A DNA stretch of 64,000 bases from JAJXXT01 sp963764465 (GCA_963764465.1 CAVXSO010000007.1:62001-126000); one strand, 5' to 3'; shown: positions 1 through 8,925, counted from the stretch's first letter. Numbers and translations: made by a program. The notes: generated by a model from the letters alone, not told the origin.

Positions 1-164
1 GCGACGAGGCGACGCCGGTGCTGCTGGTGGAGCAGAACGCGGAGGCGGCGCTGGCCATCGCCGATCGCGGCGTGGTGCTGGTCGACGGGCGCGTCGCGCA
101 TATGGGCCCCGCCGCCGTCATGGCGGCGGACCCCGAGATACGGCGGCTTTTCCTCGGCGGTTGA
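1..164 (+). CDS. ABC transporter ATP-binding protein, LivF type (C-terminal end only)
   Basis: Only the last 53 codons are in the window, read from base 3 to the TGA at 162-164. The visible part has the LLVEQN segment, then VLVDGRVAHMGPA and a final RRLFLGG. This is the tail of LivF-like ATPases, where LVEQN is the H-loop region variant typical of branched-chain amino-acid importers. LivF works in the cytoplasm with LivG to energise the LivH/LivM channel. The binding protein and both permeases follow directly on the same strand, so this is very likely the last part of the ATPase pair. Walker A, the signature motif and Walker B lie outside the window and cannot be checked. Confidence 0.85.
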   Translation, partial: DEATPVLLVEQNAEAALAIADRGVVLVDGRVAHMGPAAVMAADPEIRRLFLGG

Positions 165-197
165 AGCTTTATAGTCGCGGCAAAACAGGGAGACTGG

Positions 198-1391
198 ATG
201 ATGAAACTCACGCTCACGCGGCGCCATGCGCTGCTCGGTGGCCTCGCCCTTCCGGCCATCGCCCCGAGCCTCGCGCGTGCCGCGGAACCCATCCCCATCG
301 GCACGCTGACACCGCTGACCGGCGCGGGCGGCGCCTACGGGCCCGGCATGGCGAAGGTCGCCAAGGTGGTGGTGGACGAAATCAACGCCGCCGGCGGCGT
401 GCTGGGGCGCCCGCTCGGGCTGTATTCGGAGGATGACGAGACCAATCCGGATTCCGGGGTAAAGGCCGCGCACAAGCTGATCGACATCGACCACGTGGTG
501 GCGATCTGCGGCACCTGGGCCTCCGCGGTGACGACGGCGGTCGCACCCGTGTGCTGGGAAAGCAAGACGATGCTGTTCACCGTCTCGGGTGCCGACAGCA
601 TCACCAAGCTGCCGCACATGGGCTACATCATCCGCACGCAGCCGAACTCCAACCTGCAGGCGACCCGTGCCGCGGACTTCATGGCCTCGCGCGGCGTCAA
701 GAGCTTCTACGACCTCTCCGCGCAGACGCCGTTCGCCAAGGATGTCTACCAGCAGATGACGGCGGAGTTCGCGAAGAGCGGCGGCAAGGCGCTCGGCAAC
801 ACGATCTACGACGCGAGCAAGACGAATTTTCGCGCCGAGGTGGAAAAGGCGGTCGCCGCCAAGCCGCAGCTGATCTTCCTCAATAGCTACGCGCCGGACC
901 TCGCGATCATCCTGCGCAACGTCTACCAGGCGGGGTTCAGCGGGCCGCGCCTCACGCTCGGGTATGCCGCGACGCCGAAGGTGATCGCGAGCCTGCCGAA
1001 GCCGGTGACGGACGGGCTGATGAGCTTCGCGCCCTCGCCGGACCCGGACAGCCCCGGCTACAAGCGCGTCAAGGAAATCCTCGGCGCCGAGCCCGATCCC
1101 TATGCCTGCCAGATCTACGACCATATCTCGCTCGCGGCGCTCGCGATGGCGCAGGGCAAGGCGGCGACCGCGCAAGCGATCCACGACAATGTCCGCGCCG
1201 TGGGCGATGCGAAGGGCGAGCCGGTGACGGACGCCATCGCCGGGCTGAAGGCGATCGCCGCCGGAAAGACCATCAACTACTCGGGCGCCTCCGGCCCCTG
1301 CAAGTTCGACGCGATCGGCGATATCCTGGGCTGCAAATTCCGTTTCGATCTCATCAAGGACGGGAAGGACACCCTGCTCAGCATCTCGTGA
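198..1391 (+). CDS. Branched-chain amino-acid-type ABC transporter substrate-binding protein
   Basis: A 397-residue periplasmic binding protein of the LivK/Peripla_BP_6 type. The N-terminus has a twin-arginine-like signal (R8-R9, then HALLGGLALPA) and a probable cleavage site after ARA near residue 28. The mature start, EPIPIGTLTPLTG, is the usual opening strand of the family. Two ATGs in tandem (198 and 201) can both start the protein; a GGGAGA ribosome site lies just upstream. It sits between the LivF tail and livH/livM, so it should feed that importer. The family binds branched-chain amino acids but also amides, urea and aromatic acids; the ligand cannot be read from the sequence. Confidence 0.9.
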   Translation: MMKLTLTRRHALLGGLALPAIAPSLARAAEPIPIGTLTPLTGAGGAYGPGMAKVAKVVVDEINAAGGVLGRPLGLYSEDDETNPDSGVKAAHKLIDIDHVVAICGTWASAVTTAVAPVCWESKTMLFTVSGADSITKLPHMGYIIRTQPNSNLQATRAADFMASRGVKSFYDLSAQTPFAKDVYQQMTAEFAKSGGKALGNTIYDASKTNFRAEVEKAVAAKPQLIFLNSYAPDLAIILRNVYQAGFSGPRLTLGYAATPKVIASLPKPVTDGLMSFAPSPDPDSPGYKRVKEILGAEPDPYACQIYDHISLAALAMAQGKAATAQAIHDNVRAVGDAKGEPVTDAIAGLKAIAAGKTINYSGASGPCKFDAIGDILGCKFRFDLIKDGKDTLLSIS

Positions 1392-1402
1392 GGGCGTGCC
1401 GC

Positions 1403-1453
1403 TCTTGATCGCGCTCCTGTCTTGATCGCCCCCCTCTCTTGATCGCATTCGCC
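1403..1453 (+). repeat. Three 17-bp tandem units across the livH start codon
   Basis: The 10-mer TCTTGATCGC occurs at 1403, 1420 and 1437, exactly 17 bp apart. The other 7 bp of each unit have diverged. Each unit carries a TTG, but only the third (1439) is in frame with the permease. The array fills most of the 47-bp gap between the binding-protein stop and livH. Confidence 0.85.
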
Positions 1454-2317
1454 CAGGCGATCGTGAACGGAATCCTGGCCGGCGCCTCGCTCGCGGTGCC
1501 GGCCATCGCGTTCACGACCATCTTCGCGGTGCTGCGCTTCGCCAATTTCGCGGTGGCGGGGTTCGCGACGCTGGGCGCCTATGGCGGCTGGGTGGTGAAC
1601 ACCTGGCTCGGCGTGCCGGCGGTGCCGTCGCTGCTCGGCGCGCTGGCGGTGGGCGGCGCGGTGGGCGTGGTGGTGGACGAGACGGCGCTGAGGGGGCTGC
1701 GCCGGCGCATGCGCCCGGGCGAGGCGGCGCTGGCACCGGCCATCGCCTCCGTCGCGGCGACACTGCTGCTCGAGAACGTGGCAAGGTTCCTGTTCGGCAA
1801 CGATCCGCAGGGCTACGACCTGCCGGTGTTCCGGGACTGGCATGTGGGCCCGCTCGCCGTCGGGCCGCAGCAGCTCGCGGACGCGGCGATCGCGCTGGTG
1901 GCGATGGCGGCGTTGTTCCTGTTCCTGGGCTTCACGCGCGCGGGGCGCACCATGCGGGCCGTCGCGGACAATCCCGGCCTCGCGGCCCTCAAGGGGATCG
2001 ACGCGGTGCGCGTGGGAAGGATCGCGACCTTCGCCGCCGGCGCGCTCGCGGGGCTCGGCGGCATGCTGATCGGGTTCGACACCAGCCTCGACCCGCTGCT
2101 CGGGTTCCGCGTCATGCTCTCGGTCTTCGCCGCGGCGGTGGTGGGGGGGCTGGGCAGCATTCCGGGGGCGGTGGCTGGCGCATTCATCGTCGGCCTCGGC
2201 GAGGAGATGGCGACGCTGGTGGTGGATTCCGCCTATCGCACCGCCGTGGGCTTCGCGGCGATCCTGATCGTGCTGTCGCTACGCCCGGCGGGGCTGTTCG
2301 GGGAGCGGGCGGGCTGA
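1439..2317 (+). CDS. livH: Branched-chain amino-acid-type ABC transporter permease LivH
   Basis: A 292-residue inner-membrane permease of the LivH family. The N-terminal segment AQAIVNGILAGASLAVPAIA aligns with the usual LivH start and supports the TTG at 1439, the only in-frame start in the 17-bp repeat array. Hydrophobic segments run through the protein. The central RTMRAVADNPGLAALKGID is the conserved cytoplasmic loop that contacts the ATPases, followed by the GGLGSIPGAV segment. The ribosome site is poor (CCCCCCTCTC), so expression may rely on coupling to the upstream gene. The stop overlaps the livM start by one base (TGATG). Confidence 0.9.
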   Translation: MIAFAQAIVNGILAGASLAVPAIAFTTIFAVLRFANFAVAGFATLGAYGGWVVNTWLGVPAVPSLLGALAVGGAVGVVVDETALRGLRRRMRPGEAALAPAIASVAATLLLENVARFLFGNDPQGYDLPVFRDWHVGPLAVGPQQLADAAIALVAMAALFLFLGFTRAGRTMRAVADNPGLAALKGIDAVRVGRIATFAAGALAGLGGMLIGFDTSLDPLLGFRVMLSVFAAAVVGGLGSIPGAVAGAFIVGLGEEMATLVVDSAYRTAVGFAAILIVLSLRPAGLFGERAG

Positions 2318-3225
2318 TGGCAGACTATCTGCTCAGCCTCGCGAGCTTCGCCGGCATCACCGCGCTGATGGCGCTGGGGCTGGACCTGATCTGGGGCCTG
2401 GGCGGGATGGCCAATCTCGGGCTCGCCGGCAGTGCGGCAGTGGGCGCGTACACGGCGGCGTTGCTGGGCGTGAAGCTCGGCATCGCCTGGCCGCTGGCGT
2501 GGGTGGCGGCCGCGGTGCTGGCGGCCGGCAGCGGGGCCGTCCTCGCGGGGCTGACGGCGCGGCTGCGCGGCGATTATCTCGCCATCGTCACGTTGGGCTT
2601 CGCGCAGGTGGCGCAGCTCGTGGCGTCGAACGAGATCTGGCTGACGGGCGGCACGGGCGGCATTCCCGGCGTGCCGGCGCCGTGGCGCGGCAGCCTGCGG
2701 GGTATCGCGTTCGACCTCGCCTTCGCCGGCCTCACCTGGGCCATGGTGCTCGCGGCCGCGCTGCTGCTGACGCGGCTCAGCGCCTCGCCGTTTGGGCGTG
2801 TGCTGCGCGCGATCCGCGAGGACGAGACGGTGGCCGCCGTCGCGGGCAAGCGCGTGCTGCGCTTCAAGGTACGGGCATTCGCCGCCGGCAGCGCGCTGGT
2901 GGGCCTCGCGGGCGCGCTCGGCGCGGCGCTGGAGGGGTTCGTCTCGCCGGATAATTTCGCCGTGCTGCTGACGCTGACGGTGGTGCTGGCGCTCTCCGCC
3001 GGCGGGCCTGGCGGCACCTGGGGCGCGCTGCTCGGCGCGGTGCTGGTGACGGCGCTGACAGAGGGCACGCGCTTCGCCGCCGACGCGCTGCCCGTGCTTT
3101 CCGCCGTGCAGGCCGCGGCGCTGCGCCAGGGCATGATCGCGCTGGCGCTGATCCTGATCCTGCACCTGCGCCCCGCCGGCATCCTGCCGGAGCGGCCACG
3201 CGCTATCCCGAAGGAATTGCGATGA
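2317..3225 (+). CDS. livM: Branched-chain amino-acid-type ABC transporter permease LivM
   Basis: A 302-residue permease, the partner of LivH in the membrane channel. Family marks are LGLAGSAAVGAYTAA near the N-terminus, the RLRGDYLAIVTLGFAQ segment and the loop PFGRVLRAIREDETVAAVAGKR that couples to the ATPase. Multiple hydrophobic segments fit the usual LivM topology, and the length fits a LivM without the N-terminal extension seen in E. coli. It starts one base inside the livH stop and ends in an ATGA overlap with the GAF-domain gene, so the four genes are probably co-transcribed and translationally coupled. Confidence 0.9.
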   Translation: MADYLLSLASFAGITALMALGLDLIWGLGGMANLGLAGSAAVGAYTAALLGVKLGIAWPLAWVAAAVLAAGSGAVLAGLTARLRGDYLAIVTLGFAQVAQLVASNEIWLTGGTGGIPGVPAPWRGSLRGIAFDLAFAGLTWAMVLAAALLLTRLSASPFGRVLRAIREDETVAAVAGKRVLRFKVRAFAAGSALVGLAGALGAALEGFVSPDNFAVLLTLTVVLALSAGGPGGTWGALLGAVLVTALTEGTRFAADALPVLSAVQAAALRQGMIALALILILHLRPAGILPERPRAIPKELR

Positions 3226-3719
3226 ACCGTCCCGATCCTGGCCCACACGTCGCGGCGATCATCCGTGCCCATGCCGAGGCGGACCAGCCGCTCGCGACGT
3301 TCCGCGCCGTCGATGCGGCGATGGCTGCGTGCATCGGGCATAAGCTGTTCACCATCCTGATCCTGCACCCGCGCCTCGCGCAGAGCGAGCGGTTCTACAC
3401 CAACCAGCCGCAGGCCTACCCTGTGGGCGGGCGCAAGCCGGTGACGGACGCGCCGTGGATGCAGCGGGTGGTGCGGGGCGGGGAAATCTACATCGGTCGT
3501 GATTATGACGATATCAAATCGGTGTTCTTCGACCACGAGCTGATCCGCTCGCTCGGCTGCGAGAGCGTGCTCAACGTGCCGGTGCGATGGAAGGGGCAGA
3601 CGCTGGGTACGCTGAACCTGCTGCACGAGGCGGGGTGGTACACGCCGGCCGACGAGCCCATCGCCCGGCTGATCGCGCACCTGGCGCTGCCGGCGATGAT
3701 GCTGATCGCGCAACAATAG
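3222..3719 (+). CDS. GAF domain-containing protein
   Basis: A 165-residue soluble protein that is essentially one GAF domain. The pattern is visible from LFTILILHPRLAQSERFYTN through SVFFDHELIRSLGCESVLNVPVRWKGQTLGTLNLL, the typical small-molecule-binding half. No output domain (kinase, cyclase, HTH) is attached. The start ATG overlaps the livM stop (ATGA), so it is expressed with the importer. In this place it could be a free-standing ligand sensor or a small enzyme subunit in catabolism of the imported compound; either is inference. Proteins of this shape do sit next to Liv-type importers and M24 hydrolases in Proteobacteria, but I cannot name a substrate. Confidence 0.75.
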   Translation: MNRPDPGPHVAAIIRAHAEADQPLATFRAVDAAMAACIGHKLFTILILHPRLAQSERFYTNQPQAYPVGGRKPVTDAPWMQRVVRGGEIYIGRDYDDIKSVFFDHELIRSLGCESVLNVPVRWKGQTLGTLNLLHEAGWYTPADEPIARLIAHLALPAMMLIAQQ

Positions 3720-3730
3720 GGGAACGCACC

Positions 3731-4921
3731 ATGGCCTATCTGGGCAACGCCACGCGCCAGCACCGGCTCGATCTCATGCGCCGGCTGATGGAGCGCGAGG
3801 GACTGGACGCGCTCGCCTTCACCTCCGCCGATTTCTTCCAGTTCGCGACCAATTTCGCGACCGACGTGCAGACCTGGGAGCGGCCCGTGGTCTGCGTGGT
3901 GCCGCGCGAGGGCGAACCGTTCGTGGTGCTTTGCGAGCTTTCCACCAACCATTGGCGCTACGCGGCCGAGGACCAGCGGCTGTGGGTTTCCGACGCCAGC
4001 TTCTACGCCGAGCATCCGCGCACCGGCGCGCGCCTGCCGCTCGCCGCGCAATGGCCGGAGCTGGTGGCCGAGAAGCTGCGCGGCGCGGGGCTCGGGGCCG
4101 CGCGCATCGGGGCGGAGGCCGCGGGCGGGCCGCTCGGCCGCGCCGTGGCGCTGCTGGCGAAGGCCAGGCTGGAGCCGATGCTCGCGGAATTCCGTGCGCT
4201 GCGCTGGGTGAAATGCGCGGAGGAGATCGCGCTGATGCGCGAGATCGCGGCCCTTTCCGACTGGGTGCAGGACCGCTATCGCGAGGCCATCCGCCCCGGA
4301 AGGATGGTGATGGAGCTGGACATGGCGATGGCGGCGCTGATGGCGGAGGAAGGCGGCCGACGCTTCCCCGGCGAGCATCTCGAGATCATGCGCTGCTGGA
4401 CGCTCTCCGGCCCTGCCTCCGCGGCACCGCATGGCGACGGCAAGCAGGCGGGGGCGCGCATCGAGGCGGGACATGGCCTCGTGAACATCGTCATCCCGCG
4501 CGTGAACGGGCTGGTGGTGGAGAATGAACGCACCTGGTTCTGCGGCAAGCCCTCGGCCGAGCAGCAGCGCCTGTTCGAGACGGCGACGGCGGCGAACGAG
4601 GCGGCGGCCGCGGCGGCGATCGCGGGGCGGCCGGTTTCCGGCATCGATGCGGCCGCACAGGCGGTGATCGAGCGCGCGGGCTATGGCGAATACATCCTGC
4701 ACCGCACCGGCCACGGTATCGGCGTGCTCGGCCACGAGTTCCCCGAGGACATGGCGTTCAACAACCGCGCCCTGCTCGCGGGCGAGGTCTATTCCGCGGA
4801 GCCGGGCCTCTATGTGTTCGGCCTCGGCGGCTTCCGCCACGACGACACGGTGGTGGTGGGCGAGGTGCCGGAGGTGCTGACGAGGGCGCCGAAGGACCTG
4901 CGCAGCCAGACGATAATTTGA
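3731..4921 (+). CDS. M24 (pita-bread fold) metallopeptidase-family protein
   Basis: A 396-residue creatinase/prolidase-fold protein: an N-terminal creatinase-like domain (to about residue 155) and a C-terminal M24 domain. The start at 3731 has a GGGGAACG site upstream; longer readings would run into the GAF gene. HRTGHGIG (H328) and the following GHE (H335) are conserved. The two Asp ligands of the dimetal site are not seen: the region VNGLVVENERTWFCG has Asn/Glu where D...D is usual, and the last acidic motif reads RHDDT. This fits non-peptidase members such as creatinase or ectoine-hydrolase relatives better than Xaa-Pro peptidases. It probably cleaves an amide or amidine compound brought in by the Liv-type importer; the substrate is unknown. 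Confidence 0.8.
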   Translation: MAYLGNATRQHRLDLMRRLMEREGLDALAFTSADFFQFATNFATDVQTWERPVVCVVPREGEPFVVLCELSTNHWRYAAEDQRLWVSDASFYAEHPRTGARLPLAAQWPELVAEKLRGAGLGAARIGAEAAGGPLGRAVALLAKARLEPMLAEFRALRWVKCAEEIALMREIAALSDWVQDRYREAIRPGRMVMELDMAMAALMAEEGGRRFPGEHLEIMRCWTLSGPASAAPHGDGKQAGARIEAGHGLVNIVIPRVNGLVVENERTWFCGKPSAEQQRLFETATAANEAAAAAAIAGRPVSGIDAAAQAVIERAGYGEYILHRTGHGIGVLGHEFPEDMAFNNRALLAGEVYSAEPGLYVFGLGGFRHDDTVVVGEVPEVLTRAPKDLRSQTII

Positions 4922-4922
4922 G

Positions 4923-5816
4923 TTACGCGCGGCGGCGGCGCAGGCCGCGCTGGATGGCCCAGCTGCCGCCGGCGGTGAGCAGCAGGGTGACCGCGAGCAG
5001 CACGAACGACAGCGCGGCACCGAGCGGCCAGTTCGAAGCCCGAACGAACTGGTCGTAGACCGCGGGCGCCATCATCTGGAATTGCGGTCCGCCGAGCAGC
5101 ACCGGGGTGGCGAACGCGTTCATGCACAGGATGAAGACGAGGGCGCAGCCGGCCACCACGCCCGGCATCGCCAGCGGCACGATGACGCGGCGGAACATCG
5201 TGCCTGGCCGCGCGCCGAGGTTGAGGGCGGCTTCCTCCAAATGGCGGGGAATGCCCTCGATCACGCTCGCCAGCGTGATGATCATGTAGGGCAGCACGAC
5301 GGTGACGATGCCGATCACCACCGCCGTCGGCGTGTACATGATCTTGATCGGCGCCGAGATCAGGTCCAGCGCGTGCAGCACCACATTCACGATGCCCGTG
5401 GTGCCGAGGAGGGCCATCCAGCCGGCGGAGCGCACGACGTTGCCGACCATCAACGGAAAGATCGTCGCCAGCAGCAGCCCTGTCTTGGCCCGGCCCGAGA
5501 GTCGCGCCAGCACGTAGCCCGCGGGCAGGCCGAGCAGCAGGGTGACGAGCGTGCAGCCGAACGCCATCGCGAGCGTGGAAACGAGCACCCGCCGGTAATA
5601 CGGATCGACCAGGACGGAAAGATAATTCCTCCCGGTCAGCGCCGTGATCATCAGCTCGGTCGGGCTGAAGCGGTTGAGCGAGTAGCGTGCCAGCACCGCC
5701 ATCGGCGCCAGCATCGTGGCCGCGACCAGTAGCCCGGCCGGGACAACCAGCCAGGCGAGCGAAGCCTCGGAAGGGGTGCCGGGAGCGGCTTCCCGCCCCC
5801 GGCCGCTCTGCATCAT
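4923..5816 (-). CDS. ABC transporter permease, spermidine/putrescine (PotB) type
   Basis: A 297-residue inner-membrane permease. After a cytoplasmic N-terminus with no signal there are about six hydrophobic segments and an EAA loop, EEAALNLGARPGTMFRRVIVP, typical of polyamine, opine and iron importers. The ATG at 5816 overlaps the TGA of the binding-protein gene (ATGA), giving tight coupling. It is the last gene of a four-gene minus-strand operon (permease, ATPase, binding protein, permease). It faces the M24 gene tail to tail with one base between stop codons. The substrate class is inferred only from family resemblance. Confidence 0.88.
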   Translation of the reverse strand: MMQSGRGREAAPGTPSEASLAWLVVPAGLLVAATMLAPMAVLARYSLNRFSPTELMITALTGRNYLSVLVDPYYRRVLVSTLAMAFGCTLVTLLLGLPAGYVLARLSGRAKTGLLLATIFPLMVGNVVRSAGWMALLGTTGIVNVVLHALDLISAPIKIMYTPTAVVIGIVTVVLPYMIITLASVIEGIPRHLEEAALNLGARPGTMFRRVIVPLAMPGVVAGCALVFILCMNAFATPVLLGGPQFQMMAPAVYDQFVRASNWPLGAALSFVLLAVTLLLTAGGSWAIQRGLRRRRA

Positions 5817-6838
5817 GCCTTGAAGCTCTCGTTCCAGAACTTCAGGATCGCGGAATCGTGCGCCGCCTGGTAGGCGAAATCGGGTGTGCGGAACTTCTTC
5901 TCCTGCTCCGGCGTGAACCCGATCGCCTCCCCCAGCGTGCCCGGCAGGGTGGCGTCCTCCACCGTCGGGCCGTAGCCCATCTTCTCCGAGAAGCCGAGCT
6001 GCGCCTTCGCCTCCAGCATGGCGTTGAGATAGGCGAAGCCGCCCTTGGGATTGCGCGCGTTCTTCGGCACCGCCGCCTCGAACACGACGGGGATCGCGCC
6101 CTCCTCCGGGATCGCGTGCGCCACGGGGATGCTCGACTTGTTCCACATGAAGCCGCGGGCGAGCCAGTCCGGCGCGAGCCAGACTTCGCCGCTCTTGAGC
6201 CCCTGCGCCAGCGTCTCCTGCGAGGGGTAGACGATCGGGTTGAGCTTCTTGAGCTCCATCAGCATCTTCTTCGCCGGCTCCCAGTTGCTCATGGAGCCGC
6301 CGCCGAGGATCGCCATGCCCAAGGTAACGACGGGGTAATTGTCGTTCGGCATGCCGATCTTGCCCTTGTAGGCGGGGTTCAGCAGGTCGGCGAAGCCCTT
6401 CGGCTTGGTGGTGATTTTCTGCTCGTTGTAGAGGATCACCTGGGCGGAGAAGATGTGCGGGATCGAGTACGGCTTCTTCAGCGCCGGCACTACCTTCGCG
6501 AGGTTCGGCACCTCCTTCTCGGTCACCGGCGAGAGCACGTTGAGCAGGCTCATCTTGTACATGTCGGTATCGGAAAGATGCACGACATCGTAGCTGCCGC
6601 GCTTGAGCATCCGCTCCGTCGTCAGCTTGGTCTTGCGCGTATTCTGGTCGTTGTAGTCATGGACGACGGTGATGCCCAACGGTGCCAGGAACGGCTTCTC
6701 GACGTTCTGCTCGAGAAGGTTGCCGTAGTCGCCGCCCCAGGTGGTGACGACGACCTGCTCGGCGGCGCGCGCGATGGCGGGCATGGCCAGCGTCGTCGCC
6801 CCCGCGATGAGCGCCGAACGGCGGGTGATTGCTCTCAT
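5813..6838 (-). CDS. ABC transporter substrate-binding protein, PotD-like
   Basis: A 341-residue periplasmic binding protein. The N-terminus MRAITRRSALIAGAT with a later AIARAAE is a twin-arginine-type signal with cleavage near residue 26. The mature protein starts VVVTTWGGDYGN, the first strand of the spermidine/putrescine-binding branch. The start at 6838 has a clear AGGAG site eight bases upstream and overlaps the ATPase stop (ATGA). Ligands in this branch include polyamines, opines and other small amines; the pocket cannot be assigned by eye. It belongs to the minus-strand importer 4923-8732. Confidence 0.88.
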   Translation of the reverse strand: MRAITRRSALIAGATTLAMPAIARAAEQVVVTTWGGDYGNLLEQNVEKPFLAPLGITVVHDYNDQNTRKTKLTTERMLKRGSYDVVHLSDTDMYKMSLLNVLSPVTEKEVPNLAKVVPALKKPYSIPHIFSAQVILYNEQKITTKPKGFADLLNPAYKGKIGMPNDNYPVVTLGMAILGGGSMSNWEPAKKMLMELKKLNPIVYPSQETLAQGLKSGEVWLAPDWLARGFMWNKSSIPVAHAIPEEGAIPVVFEAAVPKNARNPKGGFAYLNAMLEAKAQLGFSEKMGYGPTVEDATLPGTLGEAIGFTPEQEKKFRTPDFAYQAAHDSAILKFWNESFKA

Positions 6839-7893
6839 GGATTGTCTCCTGTTGGTTCGAGCGGAAGCAGAAGGCCGGCCTCTGGCGGCCAGGCAAGGGA
6901 AACGGCGTTGCCCGGCGCCAGCGCGGCGCGCGGGTCCGGCGGGCGCGGCGTGGGTGCCGTCGCGCGCAGCGTGCCGGCGTCGGTGTCCACGACCCACAGG
7001 GTCTGGCCGCCGGAATAGACGACGGATGCGATACGGCCGGGCAGCCCGGCGCCCGGTGCCATGACCTCGATGCGCTCCGGCCGTACGGCAAGTGCCGCGC
7101 GCGGGGCGGCGCCGTCGCAGGGCAGCACGTGGCCGCCGGCGCGAAAACTTCCCGGCGCCTCGGCATCACCGTCGATCACGTTGCAGGCACCGAGGAAGCG
7201 CGCGACGAAGAGATCCGCCGGCCGCTCATAGACCTCGCGCGGCGAGCCCACCTGGCGCACACGGCCGTGCTCCATCACAACCAGTCGGTCCGCCATGGTC
7301 AGCGCCTCCTCCTGGTCGTGGGTGACGAACAGGGTGGTGAGGCCAAGGCGCTGCTGCAGGGCGCGGATTTCGGCGCGCAACTCGCCGCGCAGTGCTGCGT
7401 CCAGCGCCGAGAGCGGCTCGTCGAGCAGGAACACCGCGGGGTTGATCACCAGCGCGCGGGCCAGCGCCACGCGCTGCTGCTGCCCGCCGGAAAGCTGCGC
7501 CGGGCGGCGCGCTGCGAAGCCGCCGAGCTGCACCAGGGCCAGCGCCTGTGTCACGCGCCGCTCCCGCTCGGCGCGGCCGACCTTGCGCATCTCCAGCCCG
7601 AAGCCGACGTTCTCCGCGACCGTCATATGCGGAAAGAGGGAGAAGCCCTGGAACACCATGCCGGTGTCGCGCGCATAGGGCGGCATGGCGGTAACGTCGC
7701 GCCCGCCGATCAGCACGCGGCCGGCGGAGGGCATGACGAAGCCCGCGACCATCCGCAGCGTGGTGGTCTTGCCGCAGCCGGAGGGGCCGAGCAGCGCCAC
7801 CAGTTCCCCCTGCGCCACGGCAAGGTCGACGCCGGCGACCGCGACGGCATGGCCGTAACGCTTCTCCAGCCGCTCGAGCACCAGGCCGGTCAC
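6835..7893 (-). CDS. ABC transporter ATP-binding protein, PotA type
   Basis: A 352-residue ATPase for the minus-strand importer. Walker A reads GPSGCGKTT, the signature LSGGQQQR, Walker B VFLLDEPLSALDA and the H-loop FVTHDQEEA, so all catalytic motifs are intact. About 110 C-terminal residues form a TOBE-like regulatory domain (ALAVRPERIEVM and after). The start is GTG at 7893 within a GTGA overlap with the upstream permease, and the stop overlaps the binding-protein start. A much longer open frame on this strand upstream is an antisense artefact of high GC. Confidence 0.92.
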   Translation of the reverse strand: MTGLVLERLEKRYGHAVAVAGVDLAVAQGELVALLGPSGCGKTTTLRMVAGFVMPSAGRVLIGGRDVTAMPPYARDTGMVFQGFSLFPHMTVAENVGFGLEMRKVGRAERERRVTQALALVQLGGFAARRPAQLSGGQQQRVALARALVINPAVFLLDEPLSALDAALRGELRAEIRALQQRLGLTTLFVTHDQEEALTMADRLVVMEHGRVRQVGSPREVYERPADLFVARFLGACNVIDGDAEAPGSFRAGGHVLPCDGAAPRAALAVRPERIEVMAPGAGLPGRIASVVYSGGQTLWVVDTDAGTLRATAPTPRPPDPRAALAPGNAVSLAWPPEAGLLLPLEPTGDNP

Positions 7894-8732
7894 GAGAAGG
7901 CCTTCGAGAGGGAGACGAAACGGTCGGCCAGCAGCATCAGCGCGCCGATCACCAGAATCTGCAACGTCGCCACGGCGGCAAGCGTGGGGTCCACACGAAA
8001 CTCCAGATAGTTCAGCATCGCAACGGGCAGCGTCGTGCGCCCCGGCCCCACCAGCAGCACCGAGAGCTCCAGGTTCTCGAAGCTCTGGATGAAGCCGAAG
8101 AGGGCGGCGGCGACCACGCCGGGGCGCATCAGCGGCAGGGTGACGCGCCAGAACACGGTGAGCGGACGGGCGCCGAGGTTGGAGGCCGCCTCCTCCGCCT
8201 CGTGGCCGACACCGGCGAGGCTTGCCGCGACCAGCCGCACCGCCCAGGGAATGGTCAGCAGCACATGCGCCGCGATCAGCCCCGGCAGGGTGGCGGCGAT
8301 GGTGACGTCGAACAGGTTGTCCGCCTGCACGTAGACGACGTAGAGCCCGGTGCCGAGCACGATCCCCGGCACCGCGAGCGGGCCGAGCAGGAGCATGCTG
8401 ACGGCGCCGCGCCCGGGGAAGCAGCCGCGGACCAGCGCATAGGCCGCGGCGGTGCCGAACACCGTGCCGATCGCCGCCGCGACGAGCGCGAGCTCGATCG
8501 AGGTGCCGAGCCCCTCCACGAACTGCGCCTGCGCGAGTGCATTGGCATACCAGCGCAGCGAATAGCCTTCGGGCGGAAAGGAGGGGATGCCCTGGCGGAA
8601 GAAGGACAGCCAGACGACGACGAACATGGGCAGCAGCACGAGCGCGAAAATGGCCCCGACCCCGGCGCGCCACAGCACGCGCCGGACCGCGGCCCGCCAG
8701 ACGATGCCCCGAGTGCCCCCCATCGGCACCAT
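7890..8732 (-). CDS. ABC transporter permease, spermidine/putrescine (PotC) type
   Basis: A 280-residue permease, first gene of the minus-strand importer operon. The first periplasmic loop (FFRQGIPSFPPEGYSLRWYANAL) matches the PotC side of the family, and the EAA loop reads EEAASNLGARPLTVFWRVTLP. I chose ATG 8732; ATG 8723 is equally possible because neither has a strong ribosome site. The 193 bp to the divergent MFS gene at 8926 must contain promoters for both directions, but I could not identify -35/-10 boxes with confidence. Confidence 0.87.
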   Translation of the reverse strand: MVPMGGTRGIVWRAAVRRVLWRAGVGAIFALVLLPMFVVVWLSFFRQGIPSFPPEGYSLRWYANALAQAQFVEGLGTSIELALVAAAIGTVFGTAAAYALVRGCFPGRGAVSMLLLGPLAVPGIVLGTGLYVVYVQADNLFDVTIAATLPGLIAAHVLLTIPWAVRLVAASLAGVGHEAEEAASNLGARPLTVFWRVTLPLMRPGVVAAALFGFIQSFENLELSVLLVGPGRTTLPVAMLNYLEFRVDPTLAAVATLQILVIGALMLLADRFVSLSKAFS

Positions 8733-8925
8733 GCTGCGGTGCAATGCCCCGGCAGGCAAGGGGCCCGGGCGCGGGAGGCGGCACGCGCGATGCGCGGCGG
8801 GGCTTGCCATGGCACGGCGCCTCGGGCTGCAATCGATCCGCGCAAGCACCGAGGCCCGACGGCATGGGGGCTGCATGCCGGACAGGCGAGGCACGCAGCG
8901 CGCCTCGTCGCAACAGGAGACCGTG

